This document shows, one piece after another, positions 18,002 through 28,077 of a DNA stretch of 64,000 nt. How positions within the stretch are numbered: position 1 is the stretch's first letter; each line of letters begins with the position of its first letter. The translations under genes were made by a program, and so were the position numbers. A model generated the notes under the pieces. The model searched no databases. It saw only the letters and a program-made list of their open reading frames with translations, and was not told the DNA's origin. Origin of the DNA: Pedobacter cryoconitis (GTDB taxonomy: Bacteria > Bacteroidota > Bacteroidia > Sphingobacteriales > Sphingobacteriaceae). The stretch is taken from contig NZ_QLLR01000006.1 in the NCBI RefSeq assembly GCF_003259615.1, forward strand, positions 149,822 through 213,821. The letters run 5' to 3'.

Positions 18002-19240
18002 CTAAGCAGCTTGCGCTACAGACTGCGCTGCTGTTTTCTTATTGATATTTGCAATAATCAGCATAATCACTACTGACAGTGCAATCAGAATCAAATAGCT
18101 ATAGCTCAGGTTTGTTTCATCTTTTGCAGGTACAACATTTACAATTCCATAACTTAAGAAGGAAACGATTACATAAGTAATCCCCCCGGTCAAACCACCG
18201 GCAATACCTGCATTCTTAGGGAATTTCCCTAAACAGAAGGTGAAATAGTTATTAAAAGTATAACCTGCGCCTACGTGGATAATAAAGGCAAAGAAGAGCA
18301 TCGAGTATAAGTTGCTGATAAAGTTAAGGCTGATAATCATAATGGTTACAAAGGCCACCTGCAGACCAACATTAATAGCAAGTCTTCTAAAAAAGGGCTT
18401 ATTAATTGTTGCTTTACCGATAAATCCGCCGACCATCCATGCAAAACCTAAAAACAGGGAGCTGTAACCTGCAATAATCGGTGACAGTTTTAAATGATGT
18501 TCGATGATGAACGGCCCCGTCATGTTATAAGTCATGACCATACAGTAAGCCAGGCCAAGCATTACAATACCCAATGAAAAACTTGCAGTTTTGATCATCG
18601 TGGTATAGATATTTAAAATATTACGGAAACGGAACTCGGTAAAGTGCACCAGGCTTTCGCCGCTATAGATCAGTTCCAGCACGAGCAGTACGAGTGCGAA
18701 ACCTCCTAAAAAATAAAAGTTAGATTCCCAGCCGAAAGCTGCTTGTAAATAACCACCTATAAAAGGGGCCACAATTGGGCCTGTAGACCAGATAATAGAG
18801 AAAAGACTTAAATAGTGTTTGAGTTTATCTCCTGAAAATACATCGACAAAGTAAGCACGTTTGGCTACGATAATTGCACCAACAGTTAGCCCGTGGATGA
18901 TCCGCATGAGGTAGATCAGGTAAATATTGTGTGTGGTTGCAATCGTGAAACTTGCAAGCGCGAAAATCACCAGGGAAACCAGGGAAATCTTGTAACGCCC
19001 AAAGCTATCCAGCACGCTCCCGATAAAGAGCTGGGAAACACCATAACTGATCAGAAAGATACTTAAGGTAAGCTGCACCTGGATACTGCTTACGTTCATC
19101 TCCCCCGCCATTGTAGGCAAAGACGGAATATAAATATCAGTTGCAAAGCCAGATAAAGGTAGTAGTGCAAAAGCTAACAGGGTGGCTATTCCCTGGTGTT
19201 GATCTTTAATAGCTTTCGATTTGGAGGTAATCGTTATCAT
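18002..19240 (-). CDS. MFS drug exporter, Bcr/CflA-like
   Basis: A 412-residue major facilitator with twelve predicted membrane helices. The first helix region contains SGFATDIYIPSLPTM, a hallmark of the Bcr/CflA drug-resistance branch. Motif A appears as GSVLDSFGRYKIS between helices 2 and 3, and RIIHGLTVGAIIVAKRAYFVD corresponds to the conserved helix 4-5 stretch. It presumably exports small toxic molecules by proton antiport; the substrate is unknown. It has its own promoter with almost no leader (19248-19276). Confidence 0.9.
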   Translation of the reverse strand: MITITSKSKAIKDQHQGIATLLAFALLPLSGFATDIYIPSLPTMAGEMNVSSIQVQLTLSIFLISYGVSQLFIGSVLDSFGRYKISLVSLVIFALASFTIATTHNIYLIYLMRIIHGLTVGAIIVAKRAYFVDVFSGDKLKHYLSLFSIIWSTGPIVAPFIGGYLQAAFGWESNFYFLGGFALVLLVLELIYSGESLVHFTEFRFRNILNIYTTMIKTASFSLGIVMLGLAYCMVMTYNMTGPFIIEHHLKLSPIIAGYSSLFLGFAWMVGGFIGKATINKPFFRRLAINVGLQVAFVTIMIISLNFISNLYSMLFFAFIIHVGAGYTFNNYFTFCLGKFPKNAGIAGGLTGGITYVIVSFLSYGIVNVVPAKDETNLSYSYLILIALSVVIMLIIANINKKTAAQSVAQAA

Positions 19241-19247
19241 AATGCTA

Positions 19248-19276
19248 CAAAATTACCACTTTAGCAACTCTTGCAA
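19248..19276 (-). promoter_or_regulatory. Promoter of the MFS exporter gene
   Basis: On the minus strand, TTG (19274-19276), an 18-base spacer and TAATTTTG (19248-19255, exact TAnnTTTG). The G of the -7 box is only 8 bases from the ATG, so the message would be leaderless or nearly so. Confidence 0.6.
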
Positions 19277-19452
19277 TTACAATAATCAAATAAATGATTA
19301 CACATTTCAATGATGATATATTAAATTGATAGTAAAAATATAACTCAGGGTGTCATTATCAATGAATACGGGTTATTTACGGCATTTATAAATATTACAC
19401 AATTCAAACAAAATTAGCTAAAGACAGCAAGAATACTGTCTTTAGCACAAGT

Positions 19453-22131
19453 TTATCTTTTTTTGTTAGGCAAGTCGAGTGTTGCCCGCAGGAAGTAATA
19501 ACTTCCAAGGGTTCCCATTTGTACTGAAGCATATTTAAACACACCAAAATAACTATTGGCATAAATTTGCTGATCAGGGAAGATGTCAAAAAGGTTATTC
19601 GCACCTATGGTAAAGGTTACTGGTTTTACGGCATAGCTTAAGGAGAGATCGGTCACCACTTTTCCGCTATGAATCTGCTCTTCTCCGTAAGGGAAGCTGT
19701 TTCTGGCCACCTTTCCAAAGTAAACATTACGCAGCAGCAGGCTGAAATTCTTATAGCCGTAGTTCAGCGCAAGGTTAGTTTTTATCCTTGGCGTTCCTTC
19801 TGTAATCAAAGTTCTGTCATTGGGAGAGAAAAAAATATCCTCCTGCCCTTTCAACTGGCCCGGGATATGCAGGTCACCAATAATTTTGTTCCTGTTCAGG
19901 TTAAATCCCAGGGAAGCACCATAAGTATGGTCACCGGATTTAATATTATAATCTGCAACCACATCTACACCGATAGTCCTGGTATCAATTGCATTGCTAA
20001 AGAAGCGTGCAGAAGATACGCCAAAGGAGTTAATGATACTTTGAACTTTCGGAACAGGATCTCCAAAGGCATCATAGCCAAAGCTTCCGGTCAGTACAAT
20101 CCTGTTTTTAATCTCTGTCAGGTAACCGTCTACGGAAATATTAAAGTTGGCAAACGGCTGAGCGGTAAAACCAAGGCTATAATTCATAGAGGTTTCCTGT
20201 TTCAATTCAGGAATTCCTAAAGCTTTTGCGACAGGGCTGTTATTGACAAAGAAGCCGGATTGCCCTAAGGTATTGTCTGGTAAAATATCGGTACTTACGG
20301 CACTGAAATATTGCTGATGAAGGGATGGTGCTCTGAATCCGTTACTGATGGCTCCTCTGAGGTTAAATTTAGAGGTAAGCTTGTAGCGGGTCGCAAATTT
20401 ACCACTCACGGTAGAGCCAAAGTCACTGTAGTGTTCAAACCTGGCCGCTCCGCTGATCAGCCATTTTGAAGTGACATCGAGTTCAGCGTCAGCATATAAA
20501 CCGGTATTGCTCCTGTTTTTATGCACTACGTTATCAGGAGAAAATCCATTGAAGGATTGCGAACCTCCTGCCAGTCCTGAGGGGTTGGAAACTGTCCCAT
20601 CAGGATTAGTTATCAAAGCATAGTTTTTCCAGGAAGCTTCTTCACCTGCACGGATCTGGTAATCATCTACTCTGAATTCAGCACCAAAAGCAAGGTTCAG
20701 GCCTGAAGCGACATCGAGTTTACGGCTAAAATCAAGGTTGGTTGTATTTTGCAGAAACTCATGCCCTCCGGCTTTAAAACTGGTTGGCGATTTATCCTGC
20801 AGGGAAGCGTTCACGGTATTGTTCACTTCATAGTCAAACCTGTTATCACCTAAAGTATTACTCAGGTCGGCATTCCAATTGCCCAGTTTATGTTTAAATC
20901 CAAAGGCTAAAGAACGGTCATTGATCTTTGAAGTAGTATTGGGCTGATAGCCGTTAGGAAAAATACTGTATACATTTGCTGAAGGGTCACTTGGAAGCCT
21001 GCGAAAGCCAAAGCCTTCTCCAGTTCGGTAGTTATAACCTCCAAAGGCATAGAATTCTGTTTTTCCGCGGTTAAATGGCAGTCCGAGATTAAAAAAGCCA
21101 GACAGGTTCTGAATTTTAGCATCCCCGATCTGGAAATTAAAATCGTCCCTGGTGAGGCCTCTTGCTTTCAATTGTGCGTCATCATATTCACGGGCAGGAT
21201 TAGCGGACTGATCAAAGATAGCCAGGTCATTGTTCTGATCTCTTGTAGTTTTACCGCGGTAAGCGCCTTCGGCAGTCAGGTTTAAATAACCTCCTTTTTT
21301 GCCTAAAGCAGTTCCGTAATTCAGGTTAAGCTGCCCAACCTGGCCGTCACCCCGCGAAGTAATTCCCCCGGTAGCTGCCACCATTAGTTTACCGGTATTT
21401 TGTTTCAGCACGATATTAACGACACCTGCAATTGCATCTGAGCCGTATTGTGCAGAAGCACCGTCTCTTAAAACTTCAATTCTCTCAATTGCTGAGGCTG
21501 GAATAGAGTTCATATCTGTACCTACAGAGCCATTGCCCATAGTTCCCTGGTTATTGACCAGAGAAGTGGTGTGCCTGCGTTTCCCATTAATTAACACAAG
21601 CAGCTGATCGGGGCCTAATCCACGGATACTGGCCGGGTCAATGTGCTCGCTGCCATCAGAGGAGGATTGACGGTTAGAGTTGAAAGATGGTGAAGCATAT
21701 TGCAACAGCTGATTCAAATCATTCTGCGGTGCCATCAGCTGTAATTTAGGAATATTGAATACATCTACAGGAACTGCGGTGTTTAACCTTGTTCTGCCCG
21801 TACTGCGTGTGCCGACTAAAACAACCTCATCCAGCAGGGCTTCGTCTGGTTGTAAACTAATGGCGTAAGTATTTGCAGTGGTCAATTTTTGTTTAAAAAG
21901 CTGATAACCTATAAAGTTGACACCGATCAGTTGTGACTGAGCTGTCGCAGTTATTTTAAATGCACCTGTCTGATCGCTGCTGGTTTGCTGGCCACCGGGC
22001 GACAGGATAACGGTTGCACCTGGCAACGGGTTGTGGTGCTGATCGGTAACCCGGCCTGTAATGACCCGGTTTTGCGAGAAGGCTGCAGTTGAAATCAGTA
22101 AAAAAAGGAAAGCGTAAATTAATCTCCTCAT
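19453..22131 (-). CDS. TonB-dependent receptor paired with a SAM hydrolase
   Basis: An 892-residue outer-membrane receptor: signal peptide, carboxypeptidase-regulatory-like domain (~20-100; ITGRVTDQHHNPLPGATVIL), plug (~115-240; SIRGLGPDQLLVLINGKRRH, ERIEVLRDGASAQYGSDAIAGVVNIVLK) and a long barrel. It lacks an STN domain, so it is a transporter without sigma-factor signalling. It starts 1 base after the stop of the periplasmic SAM hydrolase gene, so the two are co-transcribed. The pairing suggests import or processing of an adenosylated or related nucleoside compound; this is inference. Confidence 0.92.
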   Translation of the reverse strand: MRRLIYAFLFLLISTAAFSQNRVITGRVTDQHHNPLPGATVILSPGGQQTSSDQTGAFKITATAQSQLIGVNFIGYQLFKQKLTTANTYAISLQPDEALLDEVVLVGTRSTGRTRLNTAVPVDVFNIPKLQLMAPQNDLNQLLQYASPSFNSNRQSSSDGSEHIDPASIRGLGPDQLLVLINGKRRHTTSLVNNQGTMGNGSVGTDMNSIPASAIERIEVLRDGASAQYGSDAIAGVVNIVLKQNTGKLMVAATGGITSRGDGQVGQLNLNYGTALGKKGGYLNLTAEGAYRGKTTRDQNNDLAIFDQSANPAREYDDAQLKARGLTRDDFNFQIGDAKIQNLSGFFNLGLPFNRGKTEFYAFGGYNYRTGEGFGFRRLPSDPSANVYSIFPNGYQPNTTSKINDRSLAFGFKHKLGNWNADLSNTLGDNRFDYEVNNTVNASLQDKSPTSFKAGGHEFLQNTTNLDFSRKLDVASGLNLAFGAEFRVDDYQIRAGEEASWKNYALITNPDGTVSNPSGLAGGSQSFNGFSPDNVVHKNRSNTGLYADAELDVTSKWLISGAARFEHYSDFGSTVSGKFATRYKLTSKFNLRGAISNGFRAPSLHQQYFSAVSTDILPDNTLGQSGFFVNNSPVAKALGIPELKQETSMNYSLGFTAQPFANFNISVDGYLTEIKNRIVLTGSFGYDAFGDPVPKVQSIINSFGVSSARFFSNAIDTRTIGVDVVADYNIKSGDHTYGASLGFNLNRNKIIGDLHIPGQLKGQEDIFFSPNDRTLITEGTPRIKTNLALNYGYKNFSLLLRNVYFGKVARNSFPYGEEQIHSGKVVTDLSLSYAVKPVTFTIGANNLFDIFPDQQIYANSYFGVFKYASVQMGTLGSYYFLRATLDLPNKKR

Positions 22132-22132
22132 G

Positions 22133-23047
22133 CTATTTACCCTTCCTTAAAGTCACTTCAACACTCCATTCATTGCCACTGGCAATGTGATGAACCGCGG
22201 CAAAGTTGGCTTGGTTTAAGGCAAAGGATAATTGTAACAAGCTGTTCAGGTAACTTAAAGGCTTACCTTCAGCAACAGCACCAAATGTCTGACTATAAGG
22301 TGCGTCTCCTTCATAAACTTTCTTGTCTTTATGGAAGATTTGCACATGAAGTACTGCTCCGTATTGCGGATTAAGTTGTTTGACGAGGTCTGCAGGAATG
22401 TCTGTCCAGATATTGCCGAATTGTACGTCAAGTATAGCAATACTGCCTTTAAGTTTCCCGTTTTCCAGGGTAGCTTTCTGATAAGGGATTTCTGCAACTT
22501 GTTTTGGAAGTTCATTTCCAACCTGATCATAACTGATAGCTCCTGAGGCTAATCTCGCTCCGGTAAAAGCGTAAACGTCACGGCCGTGGAAGGTATAGGA
22601 TTTCTCAGAATCTTTACGTCTGTTTTTAACTTCATTAATTTCACGGACTTCTTCGATGCCTAATGATTGCGCGACCAAAGTAAGTGTACCATTGTCTGGT
22701 GTCACTATAAATTGCCCTGTTTTGGTTTTAAGCACTACAGATTTACGGGTAGTCCCTACTCCGGGATCTACGACAGAAACAAATACAGTTCCGGCCGGAT
22801 AATAAGGGACGGTCTGCACCAGGCGGTACGCAGCCTCCCAGATATTATAAGCTGGGATTTCATGTGTCAGGTCGAATATTTTAAGATCCGGGGAAACGCC
22901 AATAGCAACGCCCTTCATGGCGGACACTGCCCCGTCTTTTAAGCCGAAGTCTGATTGAAAAACAAGAATCTTGTTTTGAGCTGTAGCCAGGTTGGTAATA
23001 AAGAATAGAAAAATTAAGGTAATACTGTGTTTTAGGTTTGTGATCAT
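22133..23047 (-). CDS. Periplasmic SAM hydroxide adenosyltransferase (DUF62 family)
   Basis: A 304-residue member of the SAM hydrolase family, which uses water/hydroxide to split S-adenosylmethionine into adenosine and methionine; it is related to fluorinase and chlorinase. The catalytic Asp-Arg-His triad is present in VDPGVGTTRKS and FHGRD, and the opening QSDFGLKDG and TPDNGTL also match. A signal peptide ending at ATAQ makes it periplasmic, whereas SAM is cytosolic, so the real substrate may be external. The halogenase-specific inserted loop is not evident. Co-transcribed with the downstream TonB receptor. Confidence 0.88.
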   Translation of the reverse strand: MITNLKHSITLIFLFFITNLATAQNKILVFQSDFGLKDGAVSAMKGVAIGVSPDLKIFDLTHEIPAYNIWEAAYRLVQTVPYYPAGTVFVSVVDPGVGTTRKSVVLKTKTGQFIVTPDNGTLTLVAQSLGIEEVREINEVKNRRKDSEKSYTFHGRDVYAFTGARLASGAISYDQVGNELPKQVAEIPYQKATLENGKLKGSIAILDVQFGNIWTDIPADLVKQLNPQYGAVLHVQIFHKDKKVYEGDAPYSQTFGAVAEGKPLSYLNSLLQLSFALNQANFAAVHHIASGNEWSVEVTLRKGK

Positions 23048-23067
23048 CGGGTCTTGGTTAAAGTCTA

Positions 23068-23097
23068 CAAATTTAGTAGATAAGACCAGAGTTGCAA
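23068..23097 (-). promoter_or_regulatory. Promoter of the SAM hydrolase/TonB receptor operon
   Basis: On the minus strand TTG (23095-23097), a 19-base spacer and TAAATTTG (23068-23075, exact -7 consensus), 21 bases from the ATG. This is the best-formed promoter in the window. Confidence 0.68.
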
Positions 23098-23189
23098 CAA
23101 TTAAACCTGTATAATCAGTTTTATTTCACCTTGTTGTTTTTCTATTCTTTAGCCGGGTTATTTATCCGGTTCCTGTTTTAATAATATGG

Positions 23190-26100
23190 TTACTTCACAA
23201 ATTTAGCCGGTGAACCTGCCCATTGTGTCTGTTTAGGGATAGTTTCCCCTTTCATCACTAAAGACAGTGCTTGCAGGGTAGCTCCTTCTTCGATCGTAGA
23301 ATCATAAAGTACCACACTCATTGCGCCCAGATTACAGTTATCACCAATATGCAAATGTGCCATTTTCATTACACGGTCTTCAAATAAGTGAGTTTGTATA
23401 GTACACATATGGTTAATAGCTACATGGTCCCCGATATGTACCAGGTCGAATTCTGTGATCTCACTGGTATCCATATAAACATCTTTTCCTATATCGCAGC
23501 CCATCATCCTGAAAAATATCGGGGCAAATGGTGTGCCCAGCAATGTGTTCACTAACAAAGGATAAACCATATTCTCACACAGTGAGTTAACAAGCTCATT
23601 TTTCCAGACAAACATACTCCATAAGGGTTGGTTTGATGGTTTGTAAGTACCAATAAGCACTTTTTTAAACAGCACGGTGATTAAAGCGGAAGCACCAATC
23701 AGTGCCAATAGTAAAAATGGGGCGAGACTCAGTGTATAAACGATATGTCTGCTGGAATGATCATAATAGTTATCAATTAAATGATAGAATAACAACAGGA
23801 TCACCGAGGTAATCGCATAGGGCAACGTAATTTTGAAAAGCTCAATAACACCTCGCTGAATGTATAATTTATTGGTTGGCCTGAAAGTCAGGTCGTCAGC
23901 AAACTTCACGCTTTCCTGTCTTTTAGGCAAGTACATTGGCGGGGCCCCAAGCCAGGAGGAGTCATTGACATATTTTTTCTCAATATTCGCTGGCGGAGTA
24001 GAGAGCACACCGATCAGACAATTGCTGCCGATTGTATCCCCTGCTGAAATCACAGCACTGTTTCCTATAAATGTTTTATTTCCGATCGTAATCTGACGCA
24101 GATACATAGTGCCCTGATGCACTTCAGGAGAACCTAAACTGACAGAGTCGGCCAGGAAACTTCCTGCTCCTATTTTAACCAGATCGGTTGTGATTTGATT
24201 CACGGTAGATATTTCGGTGGCTTTACCGATACGGGTCCCCATCAGTCTTAACCAGGAAGATAGATATATAGTGGCATAAACAGATCTGAAATAGGTTAAA
24301 CTCATATTCATCAGAGAGTCCACCGCCCATTTCCTGATATACTTAAAGCTGTACATACTGAAAGCTTCTTCTTTGAGTTTACCAATAATCAGCCATTTGA
24401 ACAGGGCTACCGAAGCACAGTAAATGATAATATACATAGCCGAGATCGGGATAGATAGTAGCATTGCCCATCCCAGTCCGAATGACAGGATCACTTCATA
24501 ATAGACCACAATAAACGGAATACTCAATCCGAAAGGAAAAACAAAGACAAAACCAAGTGTTAAGGCAAGTACAGCTACATATAAAGCAAAATTCATCGGT
24601 TTGTTCTGTCCGGAAAATTTGATCGGTGCTGCGGCTTTATTAGGCCCGATGTGCACTGCTGGTGTCCCTTTCCAGTAAGCCCCTGCAGGAATTGTGGTGT
24701 TCGGCTGAAGTTGTGACAGTTCTCCTATTCCAGAACCGTTTTCCATCACTGCGCCGGGTGAAATTACGGAACGTGTGCCTATAAAACAGTTCTCTCCAAT
24801 GGTTAAACTACCGATAACCAAGGCTCCGTCCTCAATTTTATAACCTAACAAGTGCGATTCTTTGGAAATGCTTGAGCCATCACCGATAGTCAGCAGATCA
24901 AATACCCTGATCCTGTCTGAACCAAGGAATACGCGTTTTCCTATTTTTGCACCCATTAAGCTGAAATACCATTTTAGAAATGGTGTTCCACTCAGAATCC
25001 CGATCGGGCTCAGGTCAATCAATTTCTTTACGATCCAGAAACGCAGGTAATACCAGCCCCAGAGTGGATATTTACCCGCTTTGAATTTACCGATCAGCAC
25101 CCATTTCGCTATAATAGACAGGATAATGATAGAGAAGAATAAAGCGGAAAATCCGGTTACTCCGTAAACTAAAAGATCATAAACATTAGTGGATGACCCA
25201 AAATGGCGAATCACAAAAGGCCCCATCAGCCCCGCTGAGCCTATCATAAAAAAGATAAATACACTGATTAGCTGCAAGAATGAGGTGAAGGCTTTCATTC
25301 CTGCCGACACTTTTAACCTGACCGTTGGTTCTGCTTTTTCTTTTGGCAATTGTTCGTTATCATCAGCAATTGCACTGATTTTAGCGGCAAGCTTTTCCAG
25401 GCTGCGGCAGGTATAAATATCCTGTACGGAGATTTGTGCTGCAGCGCCGGTTTTACGTAATTCTGAAACCATCATCGAGGCAACCAGTGAATGTCCGCCA
25501 AGGTCAAAAAAGTCATCGGTTACGGAAACTTCCTGTGGTTCAAAGTATTTTTTCCATACGTCAAGCAGCATTGTTTCTGTCGGGGTACGGGCGGCTACAA
25601 GCTTGCGTCCTTCTGTTTTATATTGTTTAGCAGGCTGTGGTAAGAGTTTCCGGTCTACTTTTCCGCTGGCCAGCAGTGGAAAAGCTTCCATAATAACAAA
25701 TACCGCAGGCACCATATAGGGTGCCAGCCTGGCTTTAAGCTGTGTTTTACAGCCTTCTTCATTAAAGGTATCTGCTTCTCCTTTCAGGATCAGATAAGCA
25801 ACCAGTCTTTGTACTTTCTGTTCGTCTTCTTTAACGGTAACAACCGCATTTTTAATACTTTCAATTTGCAGTAATTGCGATTCTATTTCTGAAAGTTCTA
25901 TTCTATATCCTCTTAGTTTTACCTGAAGGTCAATACGTCCTAGAAATTCAATATTGCCCTGCTCATTGAAACGGGCAAGGTCACCGCTGCGGTATAAGCA
26001 GGCTGGTGCAGCATCAGCGATTGGAAAAGCTGGCTGAATGAATTTCTCTGCGGTTAGTTCGGGCTGATGTAAGTAACCGATAGCCAGTCCGGGCCCGCCG

Positions 26101-27656
26101 ATACAAAGTTCACCGGGTACACCAATGGGTACTGGTAAATGTTGTTCGTCCAGGATATAGGTGGTATAGTTAACTGCGGGTTTCCCGATGGTTATTTTAT
26201 GTAAGGGATCAAAATCTGCATAGGTTGCAATTACCGTTGCTTCTGTTGGCCCATAAGTATTGACGATTCTAAGGCCGCTGCTGTGCCATGGCAGCAATAG
26301 TTCATGCGGACAGTTCTCTCCGCCAAGAATCAGCAGGCGTAACGATGGCAAAGGGTATTGCATCATCGAAAGCATAGTAGGTACGGTAGACAGTACCGTG
26401 AGCTGATGGGTTTCGATATAATCACTTAAATCTGCTCCCGAGTGCATAACGGCCTCCGAGACAGGAAATAAGGTAGCACCTGACCGGAATGCAAGCCAGA
26501 TTTCTTCTAAAGAGGCATCAAAGGCTACAGAGAAAACTTGTGCCACTTTATCCAGTGGGTTTAATTCAAATAAGCGATCTTCTCCTTTAACCAGGTTACT
26601 GATAGCTGCGTGAGAGATAATTACACCTTTAGGCCGTCCTGTGGAACCAGAGGTATAAATCATATAAGCGGGATCAGCAACTGTAAGTGCTATTTCCGGA
26701 GCATCGCTATCATTTTGACGAATGGCAAATGAGTTGTCATCTACCAGGATTACTTCGCAGGAAAGTTTGAAACTGGCAGAGCAGGCTTCATCACTCAGTA
26801 AAAATTTAGCTCCGCAATCTTCGAGGATAAAACTCACCCTGTCTTCCGGGTAACCAATATCCAGGGGAACATAGGCTGCTCCTGCTTTAAGAATGGCAAG
26901 CATGGAAAGGTAGACTTCCGGTGAACGTTTGAGTAAAATCCCTACAAAATCACCCTTTTGTATACCTTTTGCAATTAAACGGTTGGCCAGCTGGTTTGCG
27001 GCGAGGTTTAACTCCTGGTAACTTACCTGTCTGCTTCCGGCGTGAACCGCTTTGTTTTGAGGAAAGATTAAAGCGGTACGTTCAAATATAGAGTGTAATA
27101 ATTCAGGCGTTCCAACGGCGTTATCGATCAGACCGGTGTTAAAAATGATGAGTTGTTCCAGCTCCTGCTCATCCATAAAGGAGAGTTTGGAGATTTGTAT
27201 CGCCGGATTTTCTGCTACTTGCTGTAATACGTTCAGAAAATGGCTGGGTGCTTGTTTAAAGACAGCGGCGTAAAATGCGGTGTCTTTACAGGTAAATTCT
27301 GCTGCAGCCACATCACCGTCTTCTATACGGATGACGCACTTATATTCATTGGCCTGATCGTCACTTTTCCAGTTGATTATTACTGAAAAGTCATCGGCCT
27401 GCGTGCAGTTAAGGGTATCAATGCGGCTGGCAATATGATCACTTAAAACATTGAACTTCAATGAGCCATCTAATGGATATTGAAGTTCAATTCCATTTTT
27501 AGCTGATCCAGTTTGCCCGTTTTCGCGAATGCTCAGTTCAATCTTTACTACATCGTTCAGATAGGCCTGATATTTATTCAACAGCACATAAACAGCTCCT
27601 GTAACAGCACTTAATAAGTTCAAAGTTTGTTTAGAAGGCCCGGTTAATTCATTCAT
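23190..27656 (-). CDS. Pls/PosA-type membrane NRPS with beta-helix acyltransferase domains
   Basis: A 1488-residue single-module synthetase. Residues 1-170 form a divergent domain that ends like a degenerate condensation domain. The adenylation domain (~185-680) has AYMIYTSGSTGRPKGV, a YGPTEATV motif, and LYRSGDLARF with GRIDLQVKLRGYRIEL. A peptidyl carrier domain follows (~695-765; DLGGHSL, phosphopantetheine Ser near 723). The rest alternates membrane helices with three left-handed beta-helix hexapeptide-repeat blocks (IGKRVFLGSDRIRV; IGNKTFIGNSAVISAG; IGDHVAINHMCTIQ). This layout matches the epsilon-polylysine synthetase (Pls) family, which joins one amino acid or amine repeatedly. Substrate unknown; no phosphopantetheinyl transferase is adjacent. 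Confidence 0.9.
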   Translation of the reverse strand: MNELTGPSKQTLNLLSAVTGAVYVLLNKYQAYLNDVVKIELSIRENGQTGSAKNGIELQYPLDGSLKFNVLSDHIASRIDTLNCTQADDFSVIINWKSDDQANEYKCVIRIEDGDVAAAEFTCKDTAFYAAVFKQAPSHFLNVLQQVAENPAIQISKLSFMDEQELEQLIIFNTGLIDNAVGTPELLHSIFERTALIFPQNKAVHAGSRQVSYQELNLAANQLANRLIAKGIQKGDFVGILLKRSPEVYLSMLAILKAGAAYVPLDIGYPEDRVSFILEDCGAKFLLSDEACSASFKLSCEVILVDDNSFAIRQNDSDAPEIALTVADPAYMIYTSGSTGRPKGVIISHAAISNLVKGEDRLFELNPLDKVAQVFSVAFDASLEEIWLAFRSGATLFPVSEAVMHSGADLSDYIETHQLTVLSTVPTMLSMMQYPLPSLRLLILGGENCPHELLLPWHSSGLRIVNTYGPTEATVIATYADFDPLHKITIGKPAVNYTTYILDEQHLPVPIGVPGELCIGGPGLAIGYLHQPELTAEKFIQPAFPIADAAPACLYRSGDLARFNEQGNIEFLGRIDLQVKLRGYRIELSEIESQLLQIESIKNAVVTVKEDEQKVQRLVAYLILKGEADTFNEEGCKTQLKARLAPYMVPAVFVIMEAFPLLASGKVDRKLLPQPAKQYKTEGRKLVAARTPTETMLLDVWKKYFEPQEVSVTDDFFDLGGHSLVASMMVSELRKTGAAAQISVQDIYTCRSLEKLAAKISAIADDNEQLPKEKAEPTVRLKVSAGMKAFTSFLQLISVFIFFMIGSAGLMGPFVIRHFGSSTNVYDLLVYGVTGFSALFFSIIILSIIAKWVLIGKFKAGKYPLWGWYYLRFWIVKKLIDLSPIGILSGTPFLKWYFSLMGAKIGKRVFLGSDRIRVFDLLTIGDGSSISKESHLLGYKIEDGALVIGSLTIGENCFIGTRSVISPGAVMENGSGIGELSQLQPNTTIPAGAYWKGTPAVHIGPNKAAAPIKFSGQNKPMNFALYVAVLALTLGFVFVFPFGLSIPFIVVYYEVILSFGLGWAMLLSIPISAMYIIIYCASVALFKWLIIGKLKEEAFSMYSFKYIRKWAVDSLMNMSLTYFRSVYATIYLSSWLRLMGTRIGKATEISTVNQITTDLVKIGAGSFLADSVSLGSPEVHQGTMYLRQITIGNKTFIGNSAVISAGDTIGSNCLIGVLSTPPANIEKKYVNDSSWLGAPPMYLPKRQESVKFADDLTFRPTNKLYIQRGVIELFKITLPYAITSVILLLFYHLIDNYYDHSSRHIVYTLSLAPFLLLALIGASALITVLFKKVLIGTYKPSNQPLWSMFVWKNELVNSLCENMVYPLLVNTLLGTPFAPIFFRMMGCDIGKDVYMDTSEITEFDLVHIGDHVAINHMCTIQTHLFEDRVMKMAHLHIGDNCNLGAMSVVLYDSTIEEGATLQALSLVMKGETIPKQTQWAGSPAKFVK

Positions 27657-28077
27657 TTGTGTAGCAGCGTATTTAAAATTCTTGGCTAAAATCAGTCTAT
27701 AATCCCAATTGATATGGGATGTACAACTTAGTTGTTTTTTCTCTTATTACCATGCTCCTATTGCTAATAAATAGGATTTAAATCAATCTGGCCATTATTG
27801 TTTGCTTTTATACTTTACAAAAACCAGTCCTAATTTTTGGCATCAAATTGTTCAGTTTATCCTTTATACTGTTATCATTTTCACCAACTGTGTTATTGTA
27901 ATTTCTTTATAGCCCTTTTGCCGGGACCAGCAGATCCAGCGTTTTAAAAAAGGGTGCAAAAATGAATAAAACAAATGATAAAAAACAAGGTTAAAACAGG
28001 AACAAAACGCCTTTACCGGGCATTAATTGTAACAATTTACAAGAATAATTCTAATTATCTGATTGGATTACTTTTTA
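27657..28077. other. AT-rich intergenic region, no gene seen
   Basis: About 420 bases between the NRPS start and the GH43 stop. No ORF of note, no exact TAnnTTTG box on the minus strand and no clear terminator hairpin were found. It presumably holds the NRPS leader. Confidence 0.5.
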
